Assembly: GCA_937984275.1 (NCBI GenBank)
Contig: CALJYC010000044.1
Coordinates: 1-33,802 of the forward strand
Source: an uncultured bacterium
Lineage (GTDB): Bacteria > Myxococcota_A > Polyangia > Polyangiales > Houyiibacteriaceae
DNA: 33,802 nt
Direction of reading: 5' to 3'
Part shown: piece after piece, positions 7,324 through 15,565 of the stretch
Layout: each line of letters begins with the position of its first letter
Position numbering within the stretch: position 1 is the first letter of the stretch
The notes under the pieces: model-generated
Database searches by the model: none
Told to the model about the DNA's origin: nothing
Seen by the model: the letters and a program-made list of their open reading frames with translations, nothing else
Position numbers and translations under genes: made by a program

Positions 7324-7698
7324 TCAAACCTCGAGCAGCTTCTTCACGGCGCGGATGACCCGTGGTGCTTGAATCGGCTTTTCAATGTACGCGTTCGCGC
7401 CCAGCGCCAGCGCCCGGTCCCGATCGTTCGGCGCGCTTTCCGTGGTGATGATCACGATGGGGGTCTTCTCGTGCCGCGGGTCAGCCCGAACGTGCCGTAC
7501 GAGCTTCAGACCGTCCATCACGGGCATGTTGACATCAGTCAACACGAGATCGAATCGCTGTGTGGCCAGTGCACGGATGCCGGCCAGGCCGTTCTCGGCC
7601 ACGACGACTTCCATTCCAGGGATTCGTTCGAGAGACTCTGCCAACATGTTGCGCATCGTCTTGGAATCTTCGACTACGAGGCAGCGGTACCGACGCAT
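7324..7698 (-). CDS. Single-domain response regulator (CheY-like)
   Basis: This 124-residue stand-alone receiver has the acidic pair EDS near residues 10-12, the phospho-acceptor Asp55 (LVLTDVNMPVMDG), a Thr at the TTES position (84-87) and the signature Lys106 (IEKP). There is no output domain, so signalling must be by protein-protein contact, as for CheY. It lies 48 nt downstream of cheB and 5 nt upstream of the histidine-kinase-like gene on the same strand, suggesting that the two are partners at the output end of the chemosensory pathway. ATG 7698 is preceded by AGGATTGAG, a modest Shine-Dalgarno. Confidence 0.92.
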   Translation of the reverse strand: MRRYRCLVVEDSKTMRNMLAESLERIPGMEVVVAENGLAGIRALATQRFDLVLTDVNMPVMDGLKLVRHVRADPRHEKTPIVIITTESAPNDRDRALALGANAYIEKPIQAPRVIRAVKKLLEV

Positions 7699-7746
7699 GG
7701 CTAACTCAATCCTACGATAGGAGACGGTGTGCTCAAAGTTCGAGCC

Positions 7747-8823
7747 TCATTTCGGTCCTGGCCGCGCGAGCTCGGCGAGCATGTCGCCGAGAGCCCAAAT
7801 CCCTAGCGATTGATGCTGCACCCCGGACCGCTGCGCGGCCAGAGGCATTCCTGAAACAACGGCCGTCTCAGGCGCTTCGACCAACACCGTTCCGCCTCTC
7901 TTCGAGATGGCACGGACTCCTTCCGCCCCGTCGTCCCCCATTCCTGTGAGCACCACGGCGATCGCCCTATCGCCGAGCACTCGGGCCGCGGAGCTGAAGA
8001 GCTGATCAACCGAGGGGATGTAGTGGGAGTGTTGATCGGGAGCCACGACGCGAATCGCAGGTCCGCGATCCGAGGGAACGACCTCGATACACCGCCCTCC
8101 CGGGCAAACATAGGCATGCCCACGAGCGAGGCGCTCGTATTGCTTGGCTTCCGAGACCTGCACCACGCCGGTCCTGTCGAGGCGACCGGCAAACGTTCGG
8201 GTGAAGCGTGGCGGCATGTGCTGGGCGATTACCAGCGCGGCATCGACCTCCTCGTGCAGGTGGCGAAACAAGGTGACCAGCGCTTTCGGACCCCCGGTCG
8301 AGGCACCGATGACGATGACCTTGCTCGGCACCCTCTTCAGCACTGAGGGCTCCCGTACACCGCTCGACGTTTCGCGAACGTCGCCGTCGAGAGCTAGACC
8401 GCCGAGGGTCGTCCTGCGAAGGGCCAGGGGTGATAGTTGCTGGACGACACGCACTTTCTCGATGAGCTGCCTTCGCAAACTCTCGAGCGGGGCATCTGAC
8501 CCCTGAGGCTTCTCGAGGAAATCGATCGCGCCGAGCTCGAGGGCGCGAAAAACGTTCTCCTTTGCCGACAGCCCGGACACCACCACGACGGGAAGAGGAT
8601 TGCGATCCATCAGAAGTTGAAGAAATTCGAACCCGTCTAGCCGCGGCATCTCCAAGTCCAGCGTGATGAAGTCCGGCGGCTTTGCTTCGACGGCCCGCAG
8701 GGCGTCCGCCCCGTCGCTTGCGACATCCACGCTCGAGATGCCCGGAATTTCCCCGAGGATCGCAGCGATCGTGCGCCGATTCAGCGAAGAGTCATCTACG
8801 ACCAGTGCGCGGAGCTCTCTCAC
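7747..8823 (-). CDS. cheB: Chemotaxis methylesterase/deamidase CheB
   Basis: CheB removes methyl groups from glutamates of chemoreceptors and so resets sensitivity. The 358-residue protein has an N-terminal receiver domain with phospho-acceptor Asp56 (FITLDLEMPRLDG), a linker (about 110-165) and a C-terminal esterase domain. The esterase has the catalytic triad: Ser175 (GASTGG), His202 (QHMPP) and Asp298 (TGMGDDG). GTG 8823 is the start: it directly abuts the cheR stop (TAG-GTG) and has GAGGAG 7 nt upstream. Its presence implies a methylated receptor partner, yet no receptor gene is in the window. Confidence 0.96.
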   Translation of the reverse strand: MRELRALVVDDSSLNRRTIAAILGEIPGISSVDVASDGADALRAVEAKPPDFITLDLEMPRLDGFEFLQLLMDRNPLPVVVVSGLSAKENVFRALELGAIDFLEKPQGSDAPLESLRRQLIEKVRVVQQLSPLALRRTTLGGLALDGDVRETSSGVREPSVLKRVPSKVIVIGASTGGPKALVTLFRHLHEEVDAALVIAQHMPPRFTRTFAGRLDRTGVVQVSEAKQYERLARGHAYVCPGGRCIEVVPSDRGPAIRVVAPDQHSHYIPSVDQLFSSAARVLGDRAIAVVLTGMGDDGAEGVRAISKRGGTVLVEAPETAVVSGMPLAAQRSGVQHQSLGIWALGDMLAELARPGPK

Positions 8824-9705
8824 CTAGCGTCTCCTCGGAGGCAACTCGGTGTACGGGATCGGGCGCCGATAGACGATGTCGGTGGTCAGCTGCGCGATCT
8901 CGAAGGCGGTGCTCGACTGGAGCAGCGACTCGCTGTGACCCAAAAGCAGGTAACCACCGCGATTCAACCGCTCGTAGATCGTGTCGAGAACGTTGCGGCG
9001 CGAGGCGTCATCGAAATAGATCAGAACGTTTCGGCAGAAGGTGACGTCCACGCGCCCCACGATGGCGGCGCGCCGCTGATTCATCAGGTTGAGGTGCCCG
9101 AAATGGCACATCGACCGGATACGCGGATGAACCTGTCTGCCTTCATCGGTGTCGATGAGGTAGCGCTCATATTCGGGAATCATCGCCCTGAAGCTCGCTG
9201 AGGTGTAGGTGGCCCCACGTGCCTTGCGCAACACGCGGCGCGAAATGTCGTTTCCAAATATGCGGATGTCCCAGCCCTCGAACAGACCGGTCGCGTCGAT
9301 GAGCATTGCAATCGTGTAGACCTCTTCCCCGCTCGAGCATCCCGCGCTCCACACGTCGAGCCGCTTCGACCCTCGGGCGAGCGCTCGTCCTCGAACGACG
9401 GGGAGAATCTCATCGGTGAAGGCTCGCAGTTGGTAGGCTTCGCGAAAGAAATAGGTTTCGTTCGTCGTCAGAACCTCGGCGGCCGCTTCGAGCTCCGCGT
9501 CCGCTCTCGGGTGGTACTGTAAGTACCGGTAGTATTCGGCGAAGTCATCGATCCCGAGGTCGCGAAGACGCTCCCGAAGACGCCGTTCGACGATGTACGC
9601 CGAATCGTCCGCGAAGTAGATCCCACAGAATTGGTTCACGAAATCCCGAAGGAGGCGGAATTCCTTTAGGTCCAAGGTCGGCCCCGCGTCGTGCAGCAAG
9701 GTCAC
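8824..9705 (-). CDS. cheR: Chemotaxis protein methyltransferase CheR
   Basis: CheR uses S-adenosylmethionine to methylate chemoreceptor glutamates. The 293-residue protein has the N-terminal helical domain (LDLKEFRLLRDFVNQFCGIYF) and the methyltransferase domain, with TTNETYFFRE, the SAM-binding WSAGCSSGEEVYT, FGNDIS and DVTFCRNVLIYFD, all hallmarks of the family. I see no C-terminal TPR or pentapeptide-tether region. GTG 9705 is preferred: it is 1 nt after the stop of the HEAT gene with GGAG 6 nt upstream. A TTG at 9768 would overlap the HEAT gene by 62 nt. It is translationally coupled to cheB immediately downstream. Confidence 0.95.
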   Translation of the reverse strand: MTLLHDAGPTLDLKEFRLLRDFVNQFCGIYFADDSAYIVERRLRERLRDLGIDDFAEYYRYLQYHPRADAELEAAAEVLTTNETYFFREAYQLRAFTDEILPVVRGRALARGSKRLDVWSAGCSSGEEVYTIAMLIDATGLFEGWDIRIFGNDISRRVLRKARGATYTSASFRAMIPEYERYLIDTDEGRQVHPRIRSMCHFGHLNLMNQRRAAIVGRVDVTFCRNVLIYFDDASRRNVLDTIYERLNRGGYLLLGHSESLLQSSTAFEIAQLTTDIVYRRPIPYTELPPRRR

Positions 9706-9706
9706 G

Positions 9707-11728
9707 TCAAACTCCGCGCAAACCGCTCTCGATGGCGTGTCGAACCATGGAATCGCTCTCGCTGGCAAGCGCCTTGGTTAGAAGCTTTCGGGTATGCTCG
9801 GTATCGAGATCGAGCAGAAGCTTGATCGCCAGCATGCGAACGTTCCACGCCGAGTGTTGGAGACCCTGGCCCACGAGCCGCTCGGCGTTGCGAACAGGCA
9901 AGGTGTGGGCTGCGCGGAGCCCGGCCTGAAAGACCTCGTCATCGGAGTGAGCGAGAGCGCGCTCGACGGACACGGCGACTTCGGAATCCCCTAGCCACGC
10001 TAGGGCATCGAGCGCAGCAGCGATGACTACCGGCTCTTGGTCCTCTAGCAAGTCTCGAATTCGGGGAATGGCATCACTGGCGTCACGCCGGCCAAGAGCA
10101 AGAGCTGCCTCGGCCCGAATAGGAGGAAACGGAGAATCGAGCGCGGTGCTGAGCGGCCCGTTGGCCTCGGCGGTGCTCATCTGGCCGAGCGTTCGAACCG
10201 CGGCGATTTGAACGTCGATGTCTTCGTCTGCAACGGCATAGCCGATCAGTTGAGCCACGTCGGTCGCGTTCGCCATGGCAAGCGCCTGAACGACTGCTCG
10301 GCGTGTGCGCGGATCACCGCTATGCAAGCCGCGTTTGAGCATTTCGACCGCGCCGCTGGAATCTAGACGGGAGAGCACGTGCGCGATATCGGCACCCCCA
10401 GGGCCGTCGAGGTCCGCGCGTTGGAGGGCCTCCTCCACGAGGATGGGCACTCGCTTGGCGAGCGCTTCGAGCGCGCTGGTCGCGGCTGCGCGAACGTGAT
10501 GTGACGAGCTGCTCAAGCATTCGACGAGCGCGCGGCAGTCGCGTGGGTCACCCCACCAACGAAGGCTCTCGGCCGCCGCGGCTCGGACGGCGTTCGGTGC
10601 GTCGGTCAGATCTCGCTCGATCAAGCTGCGAATGCGATCGCGCGTGCCTTCTGAAATCGAGTCGAGATGCCGGTAGCTCAGCTCGGCCGCAAGCTCGAGT
10701 GAGATTGCCCACACCCGCGGCTCACCACGGTGCTGCATCAGCAACGGCTCGATCAGCCCGGGGCCCCAACTCCGGAGAGCGTCGACGGTTTCGGCGTTGG
10801 CGACGTCATCGGCGACCGCTTGAAGAACGGCCTCGAGAGAGCTCTCGTCCCTGCACAGCACCGCAAGGTAGGCAGCACCTTGTCGAGTCGCGGTATCCCC
10901 ATGAAGGAGCGCCTCGTGGATTGCATGCCGGAACGATTCGTTCGAGGCGCTCAATCGCTCGATCAATTCGGCGCGATGGGCCTCGGCCTCCTCGGCAAGC
11001 TCCGCGATGGCGCGAAGGGCCGCCGAGGAGGTCTGAGGCGAGGCATCGGCCGCGAGCTCCAGAAGAAACTCCAGTGCCTCTGGCTCCCCAGTCCGTCCGA
11101 GAAGCTCAGCGGAAATGCGGCGAACGATTGCGTCATCGACCGCCGGTTTGAGCTCTTCCCACGGAACACGGGTGCCCAACCGCGTCAGCCCCTCGACGAT
11201 GGAGATGCGGAGAAACAGATGGGGCGTGGGCAGATGCTCCCGAAGAAGGCTTTCGGCGCGGGCGCCCCCGATACAAACCAGGGCCTCCACGGCTGCAGCC
11301 GCAACGTTTGCGTCTGAGCCTCGAACGAGCGATTCGAGCTGGTCGATCATCTGGGGATCGCGCGTCTTGCCCATCGCCTCGACGAGGAACTTCCGCACGC
11401 CCTCTCCCGCAGCTTCGCAAGCGCTGGCGAACTTCTCGGCGTTGCCCTGAGCAACCATCCCGAGGACTTCTATCGCTGCGTTGCGCAAACCAATGTTGTC
11501 GGTCTCGACCACTCGGATGAGAAGCGCGTCGATCAGCGCATCCTTCTCACGTGTTTGCGCCGCAAGCGAGATCGCTTCTCTTCGAACGCGCCAATCCGTG
11601 TCCGACAACGCATCGAGAATCTGGGTCAGTGGCGTCCCCTGAGGACGCAGGCTCATTCCATGGACCGCCTGACGGCGGACGTCCGGGTCGGCGGAGTGAA
11701 ACGCCTGGTCGAGCCGATCGCTGGTCAC
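9707..11728 (-). CDS. HEAT-repeat (PBS-lyase-type) scaffold protein of the chemosensory operon
   Basis: This 673-residue soluble protein is made almost entirely of HEAT repeats of about 30 residues, roughly twenty by eye. Typical units read DTDWRVRREAISLAAQ, SSSHHVRAAATSALEALA and SPFPPIRAEAALALG. Such alpha-solenoids bind partner proteins; there is no catalytic motif, signal or membrane segment. GTG 11728 overlaps the cheW stop by 4 nt (GTGA) and has GGAGG 4 nt upstream. Its position between cheW and cheR makes it an integral member of the pathway. Myxococcus xanthus Che7 is described as regulating a HEAT-repeat protein (Cpc7) encoded with it, so a similar output or scaffold role is a reasonable inference. 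Orthology with Cpc7 has not been tested. Confidence 0.88.
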   Translation of the reverse strand: MTSDRLDQAFHSADPDVRRQAVHGMSLRPQGTPLTQILDALSDTDWRVRREAISLAAQTREKDALIDALLIRVVETDNIGLRNAAIEVLGMVAQGNAEKFASACEAAGEGVRKFLVEAMGKTRDPQMIDQLESLVRGSDANVAAAAVEALVCIGGARAESLLREHLPTPHLFLRISIVEGLTRLGTRVPWEELKPAVDDAIVRRISAELLGRTGEPEALEFLLELAADASPQTSSAALRAIAELAEEAEAHRAELIERLSASNESFRHAIHEALLHGDTATRQGAAYLAVLCRDESSLEAVLQAVADDVANAETVDALRSWGPGLIEPLLMQHRGEPRVWAISLELAAELSYRHLDSISEGTRDRIRSLIERDLTDAPNAVRAAAAESLRWWGDPRDCRALVECLSSSSHHVRAAATSALEALAKRVPILVEEALQRADLDGPGGADIAHVLSRLDSSGAVEMLKRGLHSGDPRTRRAVVQALAMANATDVAQLIGYAVADEDIDVQIAAVRTLGQMSTAEANGPLSTALDSPFPPIRAEAALALGRRDASDAIPRIRDLLEDQEPVVIAAALDALAWLGDSEVAVSVERALAHSDDEVFQAGLRAAHTLPVRNAERLVGQGLQHSAWNVRMLAIKLLLDLDTEHTRKLLTKALASESDSMVRHAIESGLRGV

Positions 11729-12225
11729 GGCGCCTCCGATGGCAAGGACGGCATGTCTCCGGGATGAATCGCCATTGCGGGTTCGACGAGCCGTTCGGCA
11801 TCGAGCAGGAACACGAGCCGATTGTCGTGCCGGTAGGCTGAGGTAATCCCGCGTCCGTGATGACGCTCGTCCAACACCGGCACTTCCCGCTGCTTTGCTT
11901 CCGCGGACGAAAAAACGTCAAGCACTGCATCTACGACGACCCCGACCAGCATTCCGGCTGTTTCCAGGATGATCCACTTGGTTCGTCGAGTCGTCTCCTG
12001 GGCGGGCAGACCAAAAAGACAGCGCAAGTCGACGATCGCCACTACATGCTCGCGGTAGTCTGAGACTCCGAGGACGAAGGGGCGCTCGCGCGGCAGCTCG
12101 ATGACCGGAAGCGGGTTGACGATCTCACGGATGCGCGCGACTTCGAGCGCATACAGGACCGTTCCGACCTCGACCCGAATCAAGTCCTTCGCAAGTGTCG
12201 CGCTGTATGCCCTGCCTTCGCTCAC
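11725..12225 (-). CDS. cheW: CheW-like coupling protein (second copy)
   Basis: This 166-residue CheW-domain protein would couple receptors to CheA. Motifs include YALEVARIREIV (strand-helix start), VLGVSDYREHVVAIVDLR, LVGVVVDAVLDV and the terminal VFLLDAERLV. GTG 12225 lies 1 nt after the stop of the preceding cheW and has AGGGGA 5 nt upstream. The C-terminus carries a short extra tail (PGDMPSLPSEAP). It is clearly different from the first copy, so the two probably have distinct positions in the array or distinct receptors. The second copy is also coupled by overlap to the HEAT gene. Confidence 0.9.
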   Translation of the reverse strand: MSEGRAYSATLAKDLIRVEVGTVLYALEVARIREIVNPLPVIELPRERPFVLGVSDYREHVVAIVDLRCLFGLPAQETTRRTKWIILETAGMLVGVVVDAVLDVFSSAEAKQREVPVLDERHHGRGITSAYRHDNRLVFLLDAERLVEPAMAIHPGDMPSLPSEAP

Positions 12226-12226
12226 T

Positions 12227-12718
12227 TCATTCCCCTAGCAACGACACCGGATCGATCAGAATCAACATGTCTTCCGAATCGGTCGCCGAAGCCGAAGGAA
12301 CACGCCCGACGCCCACGACGTACTCGGAAAGCTCGGCGCCCATCGCACTCGCATACTCAATCTGGTTGGGTTCCATTCGATACACCTGAATCACGCGGTC
12401 CACGGCGACACCGATGAGCTCTTCGCCATTGTCGACTAACAGGACACGGCCGTACGCCTCCGTCTGCTCCACCTCGAGATGCAACATCTTAGGCAGGTCG
12501 ATCAAGGTGATGATCTGGCCCCGCACGGTGATGACTCCTAGGAAGTGCTCGGGCGCGCGCGGAACCTCGGTCAGGGGGGGCGGCACCAAGATCTCGCGCA
12601 CCGCGGACAGCGGAAACCCATAAGCCTCATCGCCCGCCAGGACCGCGAGAACCGCGACGGCCCCAGTCTCGCTGTCCAAATCGGGCGCCAGCGTCGCCCG
12701 TTGTCCGGTCGGGTTCAT
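12227..12718 (-). CDS. cheW: CheW-like coupling protein (first copy)
   Basis: This 163-residue CheW-domain protein has the family strands YGFPLSAVREILVPPP, EHFLGVITVRGQIITLIDLP, LIGVAVDRVIQVYR and the C-terminal MLILIDPVSLLGE. An N-terminal extension of about 20 residues precedes the domain. ATG 12718 overlaps the cheA stop (ATGA) with GGAG 8 nt upstream, so it is translationally coupled to the kinase it should bind. CheW docks on the CheA P5 domain and on receptor tips. The missing receptor gene means its array partner is encoded elsewhere. Confidence 0.91.
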   Translation of the reverse strand: MNPTGQRATLAPDLDSETGAVAVLAVLAGDEAYGFPLSAVREILVPPPLTEVPRAPEHFLGVITVRGQIITLIDLPKMLHLEVEQTEAYGRVLLVDNGEELIGVAVDRVIQVYRMEPNQIEYASAMGAELSEYVVGVGRVPSASATDSEDMLILIDPVSLLGE

Positions 12719-14787
12719 GGGTGCGTCTCCAGGGCTCGGAGCGCGCCCGGCCCGTCGAAATGCTCGGTGAAGAGCGCCGGCGCGTCGAGCACCAACGCTA
12801 CTTTCTGGTCGCCCAAATCGGTGGCACCGGCGAAGCCCCGAACCGACGACAAGCTCTTGCCGAGGGCCTTGATGATCACGTCGTCCTGACCGATGAGCTC
12901 ATCGACGACGAACCCCAGCTCTCGGTTTCCCATCGAGCCGACGACGACGAATCGGCCTTCTTTTCGGCTGGAGCCTCGAAAACCAAACAAGCGAGCGAGA
13001 TCGCAAATCGGAAGCGTCTCGCCGCGCAACGTGATGACCTCACGGCCTTGAATGGTGCGCACATCTTCCGGCACGTACGGGATCGCTTCGCGAACCGCCG
13101 TGATCGGCAACGCAAAAGTGCGCGACGCGACCGTGACGATGAGCGCACGAATGATCGCAAGGGTGATCGGAAGCGTCACCGTGATCTTCGTTCCGCTGCC
13201 TTGCTCGCTCGCGATCGAGATCATCCCGCCCAACCGAAGGATGTTGGTCTTGACGACGTCCATGCCGACGCCTCGGCCCGACAAGTCCGTGATCTCGGAG
13301 GTCGTGCTCAGCCCTGGAAGGAACACCAAGTTGAGCATCTCCTGGCGCGTGAGCTCATGACTGGCGTCAGCGCTCAACAGGCCGCGCGACACCGCGGCTT
13401 CTCGCAGCTGGTGTGCATTCATGCCGCCGCCATCGTCCTCGACCTCGATGACCACGTTGCTGCCCTTGTGATAGGCATTGAGCGCCAGGGTGCCTTCCGA
13501 CGGCTTGGCGACGCGGTTCCGCGCGTCGGCAGGCTCGATACCGTGATCGATGGCGTTCCTGACCAGGTGCATCAGCGGGTCCGTCAGCTCTTCCACGATG
13601 AGCTTGTCGACCTCGGTGTTCGCGCCCGTGACGACGAGGCGAACTTGTTTGTCGCGCTCCCGCGCAACCTGCCGCACGATGCGAGCGAGCTTGTTGAACA
13701 CCTGGCCAAGCGGCACCATGCGAACGTCGAGGATTCCGGTGCGGAGCTCGGAAAGCTGACGCTCGAAGCCGCGGCCGATGCGGTCGAGATCCATGAGCGA
13801 TTGCCGGTGCATCGATTCGCTCTTGAAGCGATCGACGATTCGGTTGACGGCGCTCCGAACCAACGCGAGCTCACCCACGACGTTCATCAGGTGGTCGAGC
13901 TTTCGAATGTCGACACGGACCGAGTTGGCCACCGAACGAAGAGATGCCTGGCTTGGGTCCTCTTCGGGATGAGGTCCCATGCTGACCGCAGCCGAGGGAA
14001 TGGACGTGAGCCTCGGGGGCAGCGTCGGCAGGTGCGTTCGCTCCTCGAGCGCCTCGATGGTGCCGTACCGCCCTTCAAAATGAGCCTTGAGGTCATCCTC
14101 CGGCACTCGGCTAGCGAGCAGTACCACAAGCTCGATTGTGTCCTCGTTGCCTCCCTCCATGCTGGGCAGGTAGGTGACAATTTCGGCATCGTCGCGCGCC
14201 ACGTCGCGCAGTGTCTCGATCGAATCATCGATAGCGGTCAGGTCAAACGCTGCGCGGAGTCGATAGAGCTTCAATCCTTCCCGGATGCACGCGCGGAGCC
14301 GATGTTCTTCGTACTCCGTCAGCACCGAGAGAACGGCAGGCTCGATTGCGTACTTGTCGAGCGGATCGCCTTCTTCCGGCTCGGGCTCGGCGCCAATCGA
14401 GCGGATGGCCGCGATGTAAGCCTGCACCCCCGGTTCTTCGTCCGGGGACTGCGGATCATCGAGCGCCAAGAGCCGCTGAAACCGCTCGACCGAGTCGAAG
14501 AGCAGGTCGAGCAACTGCGAACCGACGGGCGTGCGACCCAGTCGCAGATCGTCTAGCAAGTCCTCGAGCGCGTGAGCGACCGCGCCCACGTGCTTGTACC
14601 CAAACATCCCTGCGATGCCCTTGAGGGTGTGAACGCTGCGGAAGATCTCGTTGATCAGGGCCGGGTCGATGCGTTCGTTTCCATGATGGGCCTCGTCGAG
14701 CAACAAGAGATCGCGCGACAACGCCTCCACGAGCTCTTGGGCTTCCGCCAAGAACTCCTGTTGCACATTGTCCCGAGGGTCGCTCAC
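12715..14787 (-). CDS. cheA: Chemotaxis-type histidine kinase CheA
   Basis: This 690-residue hybrid-free CheA has an N-terminal HPt (P1) domain with phospho-acceptor His53 (SVHTLKGIAGMFG). An intermediate region of about 140-280 is hard to assign. The dimerisation helices begin near 285 (VDIRKLDHLMNVVGELALV). The HATPase domain has N-box LVRNAIDHGIEP, G1 VEDDGGGMN and G2 SGRGVGMDVVKTNI. A C-terminal CheW-like P5 domain runs from about 545 to 680. All catalytic boxes are intact, so this is an active kinase. I cannot recognise a standard P2 domain; the intermediate region may replace it for receiver docking. GTG 14787 overlaps the preceding receiver stop (GTGA) with GAGG upstream. No receiver is fused, unlike FrzE. 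Confidence 0.96.
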   Translation of the reverse strand: MSDPRDNVQQEFLAEAQELVEALSRDLLLLDEAHHGNERIDPALINEIFRSVHTLKGIAGMFGYKHVGAVAHALEDLLDDLRLGRTPVGSQLLDLLFDSVERFQRLLALDDPQSPDEEPGVQAYIAAIRSIGAEPEPEEGDPLDKYAIEPAVLSVLTEYEEHRLRACIREGLKLYRLRAAFDLTAIDDSIETLRDVARDDAEIVTYLPSMEGGNEDTIELVVLLASRVPEDDLKAHFEGRYGTIEALEERTHLPTLPPRLTSIPSAAVSMGPHPEEDPSQASLRSVANSVRVDIRKLDHLMNVVGELALVRSAVNRIVDRFKSESMHRQSLMDLDRIGRGFERQLSELRTGILDVRMVPLGQVFNKLARIVRQVARERDKQVRLVVTGANTEVDKLIVEELTDPLMHLVRNAIDHGIEPADARNRVAKPSEGTLALNAYHKGSNVVIEVEDDGGGMNAHQLREAAVSRGLLSADASHELTRQEMLNLVFLPGLSTTSEITDLSGRGVGMDVVKTNILRLGGMISIASEQGSGTKITVTLPITLAIIRALIVTVASRTFALPITAVREAIPYVPEDVRTIQGREVITLRGETLPICDLARLFGFRGSSRKEGRFVVVGSMGNRELGFVVDELIGQDDVIIKALGKSLSSVRGFAGATDLGDQKVALVLDAPALFTEHFDGPGALRALETHP

Positions 14788-15173
14788 CGAGAGACCTCTT
14801 CCGCCGAGCCGAGCAAACTTCGAATCAGCGCTCGAAGCTCATCGACTTCGAACGGCTTCTTGAGAAACGCGTCGGCGCCGAGCTCGGTGCCCCGCTCCGA
14901 ATCGGGACCATCCACCTGTGTGCTGATCAGGATCTTGCGAGCGCCCTGCTGCCGTGGGCTCTTCTTCATGAAGGCGAGCAGTTCGAGCCCATTGATATCC
15001 GGCATGTTGACGTCGACGATCACGACGTCGAACGCGTTAGAAGCAAGCAGCCGGAGCGCTTCGAAGCCGGTCTCGGCCTCTTGAACCCGGGCGAAGTCCG
15101 CGTCCTCCAAAGAAGCGCGGACGAACGCGCGCACGGCGCTGCTGTCGTCGACAATGAGAGCTTGGAATGCCAC
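14784..15173 (-). CDS. Single-domain response regulator (CheY-like), first gene of the chemosensory operon
   Basis: This 129-residue receiver has the acidic pair at residues 9-10 (VDDS), phospho-acceptor Asp54 (VIVDVNMPDINGLELL), the Ser-Thr switch region (ISTQ, 83-86) and Lys106 (LKKPF). It has no DNA-binding or enzymatic output. GTG 15173 starts it, with a G-rich run (GGGGGATCGA) just upstream. It is translationally coupled to cheA and is the most likely direct phosphoacceptor from it. A 50-nt gap separates it from the upstream DUF971 gene; no convincing promoter is visible there, so the chemosensory genes may be co-transcribed with recO. Confidence 0.93.
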   Translation of the reverse strand: MAFQALIVDDSSAVRAFVRASLEDADFARVQEAETGFEALRLLASNAFDVVIVDVNMPDINGLELLAFMKKSPRQQGARKILISTQVDGPDSERGTELGADAFLKKPFEVDELRALIRSLLGSAEEVSR

Positions 15174-15223
15174 TCGATCCCCCCGCGTACATGGTAACAG
15201 AGAGAAACCGAGGGGGACCTGCC

Positions 15224-15565
15224 CTATTCACGCCAAAACAAGCGCGACTTCGGCTCGTCCTCGGCGCAGGATGAACATGCGCACAGGCTCCGGAGGAACC
15301 GATGGCTGTAGATCCCGGTTTGGTGTCCGTCACGCCACACGAGCCGGAACGCGTAATTCCCGATGGGCTCGATGTCGGTCAGCTCGAGGTCGCCGCCTTC
15401 CACGAACCGAACGGGCCCTTCGTGACCCTGACAGTGCGCGCAGGGGCAGAAGCCGCGCAATAGCTCATGCGGGTAAACACTGCGGTGCCCATCGGCCCAG
15501 TCGATTTCCATCACACGGGCTCCACGCGGCGCGCGAAGCTCGGTTGGCGCAGGCGCTTCACTCAC
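15224..15565 (-). CDS. DUF971 domain protein (gamma-butyrobetaine-hydroxylase-like N-terminal fold)
   Basis: This 113-residue protein matches the small DUF971 fold: ARVMEIDWADGHRSVYPHELLRGFCPCAHCQG near the N-terminus, then LELTDIEPIGNYAFRLVW and DGHQTGIYSHRFLRSLC. It has two CxxC-like clusters, CPCAHC and CACSSC, the latter near the C-terminus. Stand-alone DUF971 proteins are often linked with iron-sulfur biology, and the Cys clusters may bind metal. GTG 15565 is preferred because it overlaps the recO stop (GTGA) with GGAGGG 9 nt upstream; a GTG at 15583 is possible but has no Shine-Dalgarno. No specific function is assigned. Confidence 0.85.
   Translation of the reverse strand: MSEAPAPTELRAPRGARVMEIDWADGHRSVYPHELLRGFCPCAHCQGHEGPVRFVEGGDLELTDIEPIGNYAFRLVWRDGHQTGIYSHRFLRSLCACSSCAEDEPKSRLFWRE

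Noticed and set aside
12721-14556. A 611-codon open frame on the plus strand opposite cheA
   Set aside because: It is the mirror of the cheA codon bias in GC-rich DNA, with Arg/Asp/His-rich low-information sequence and no family motif. cheA is intact with all catalytic boxes.
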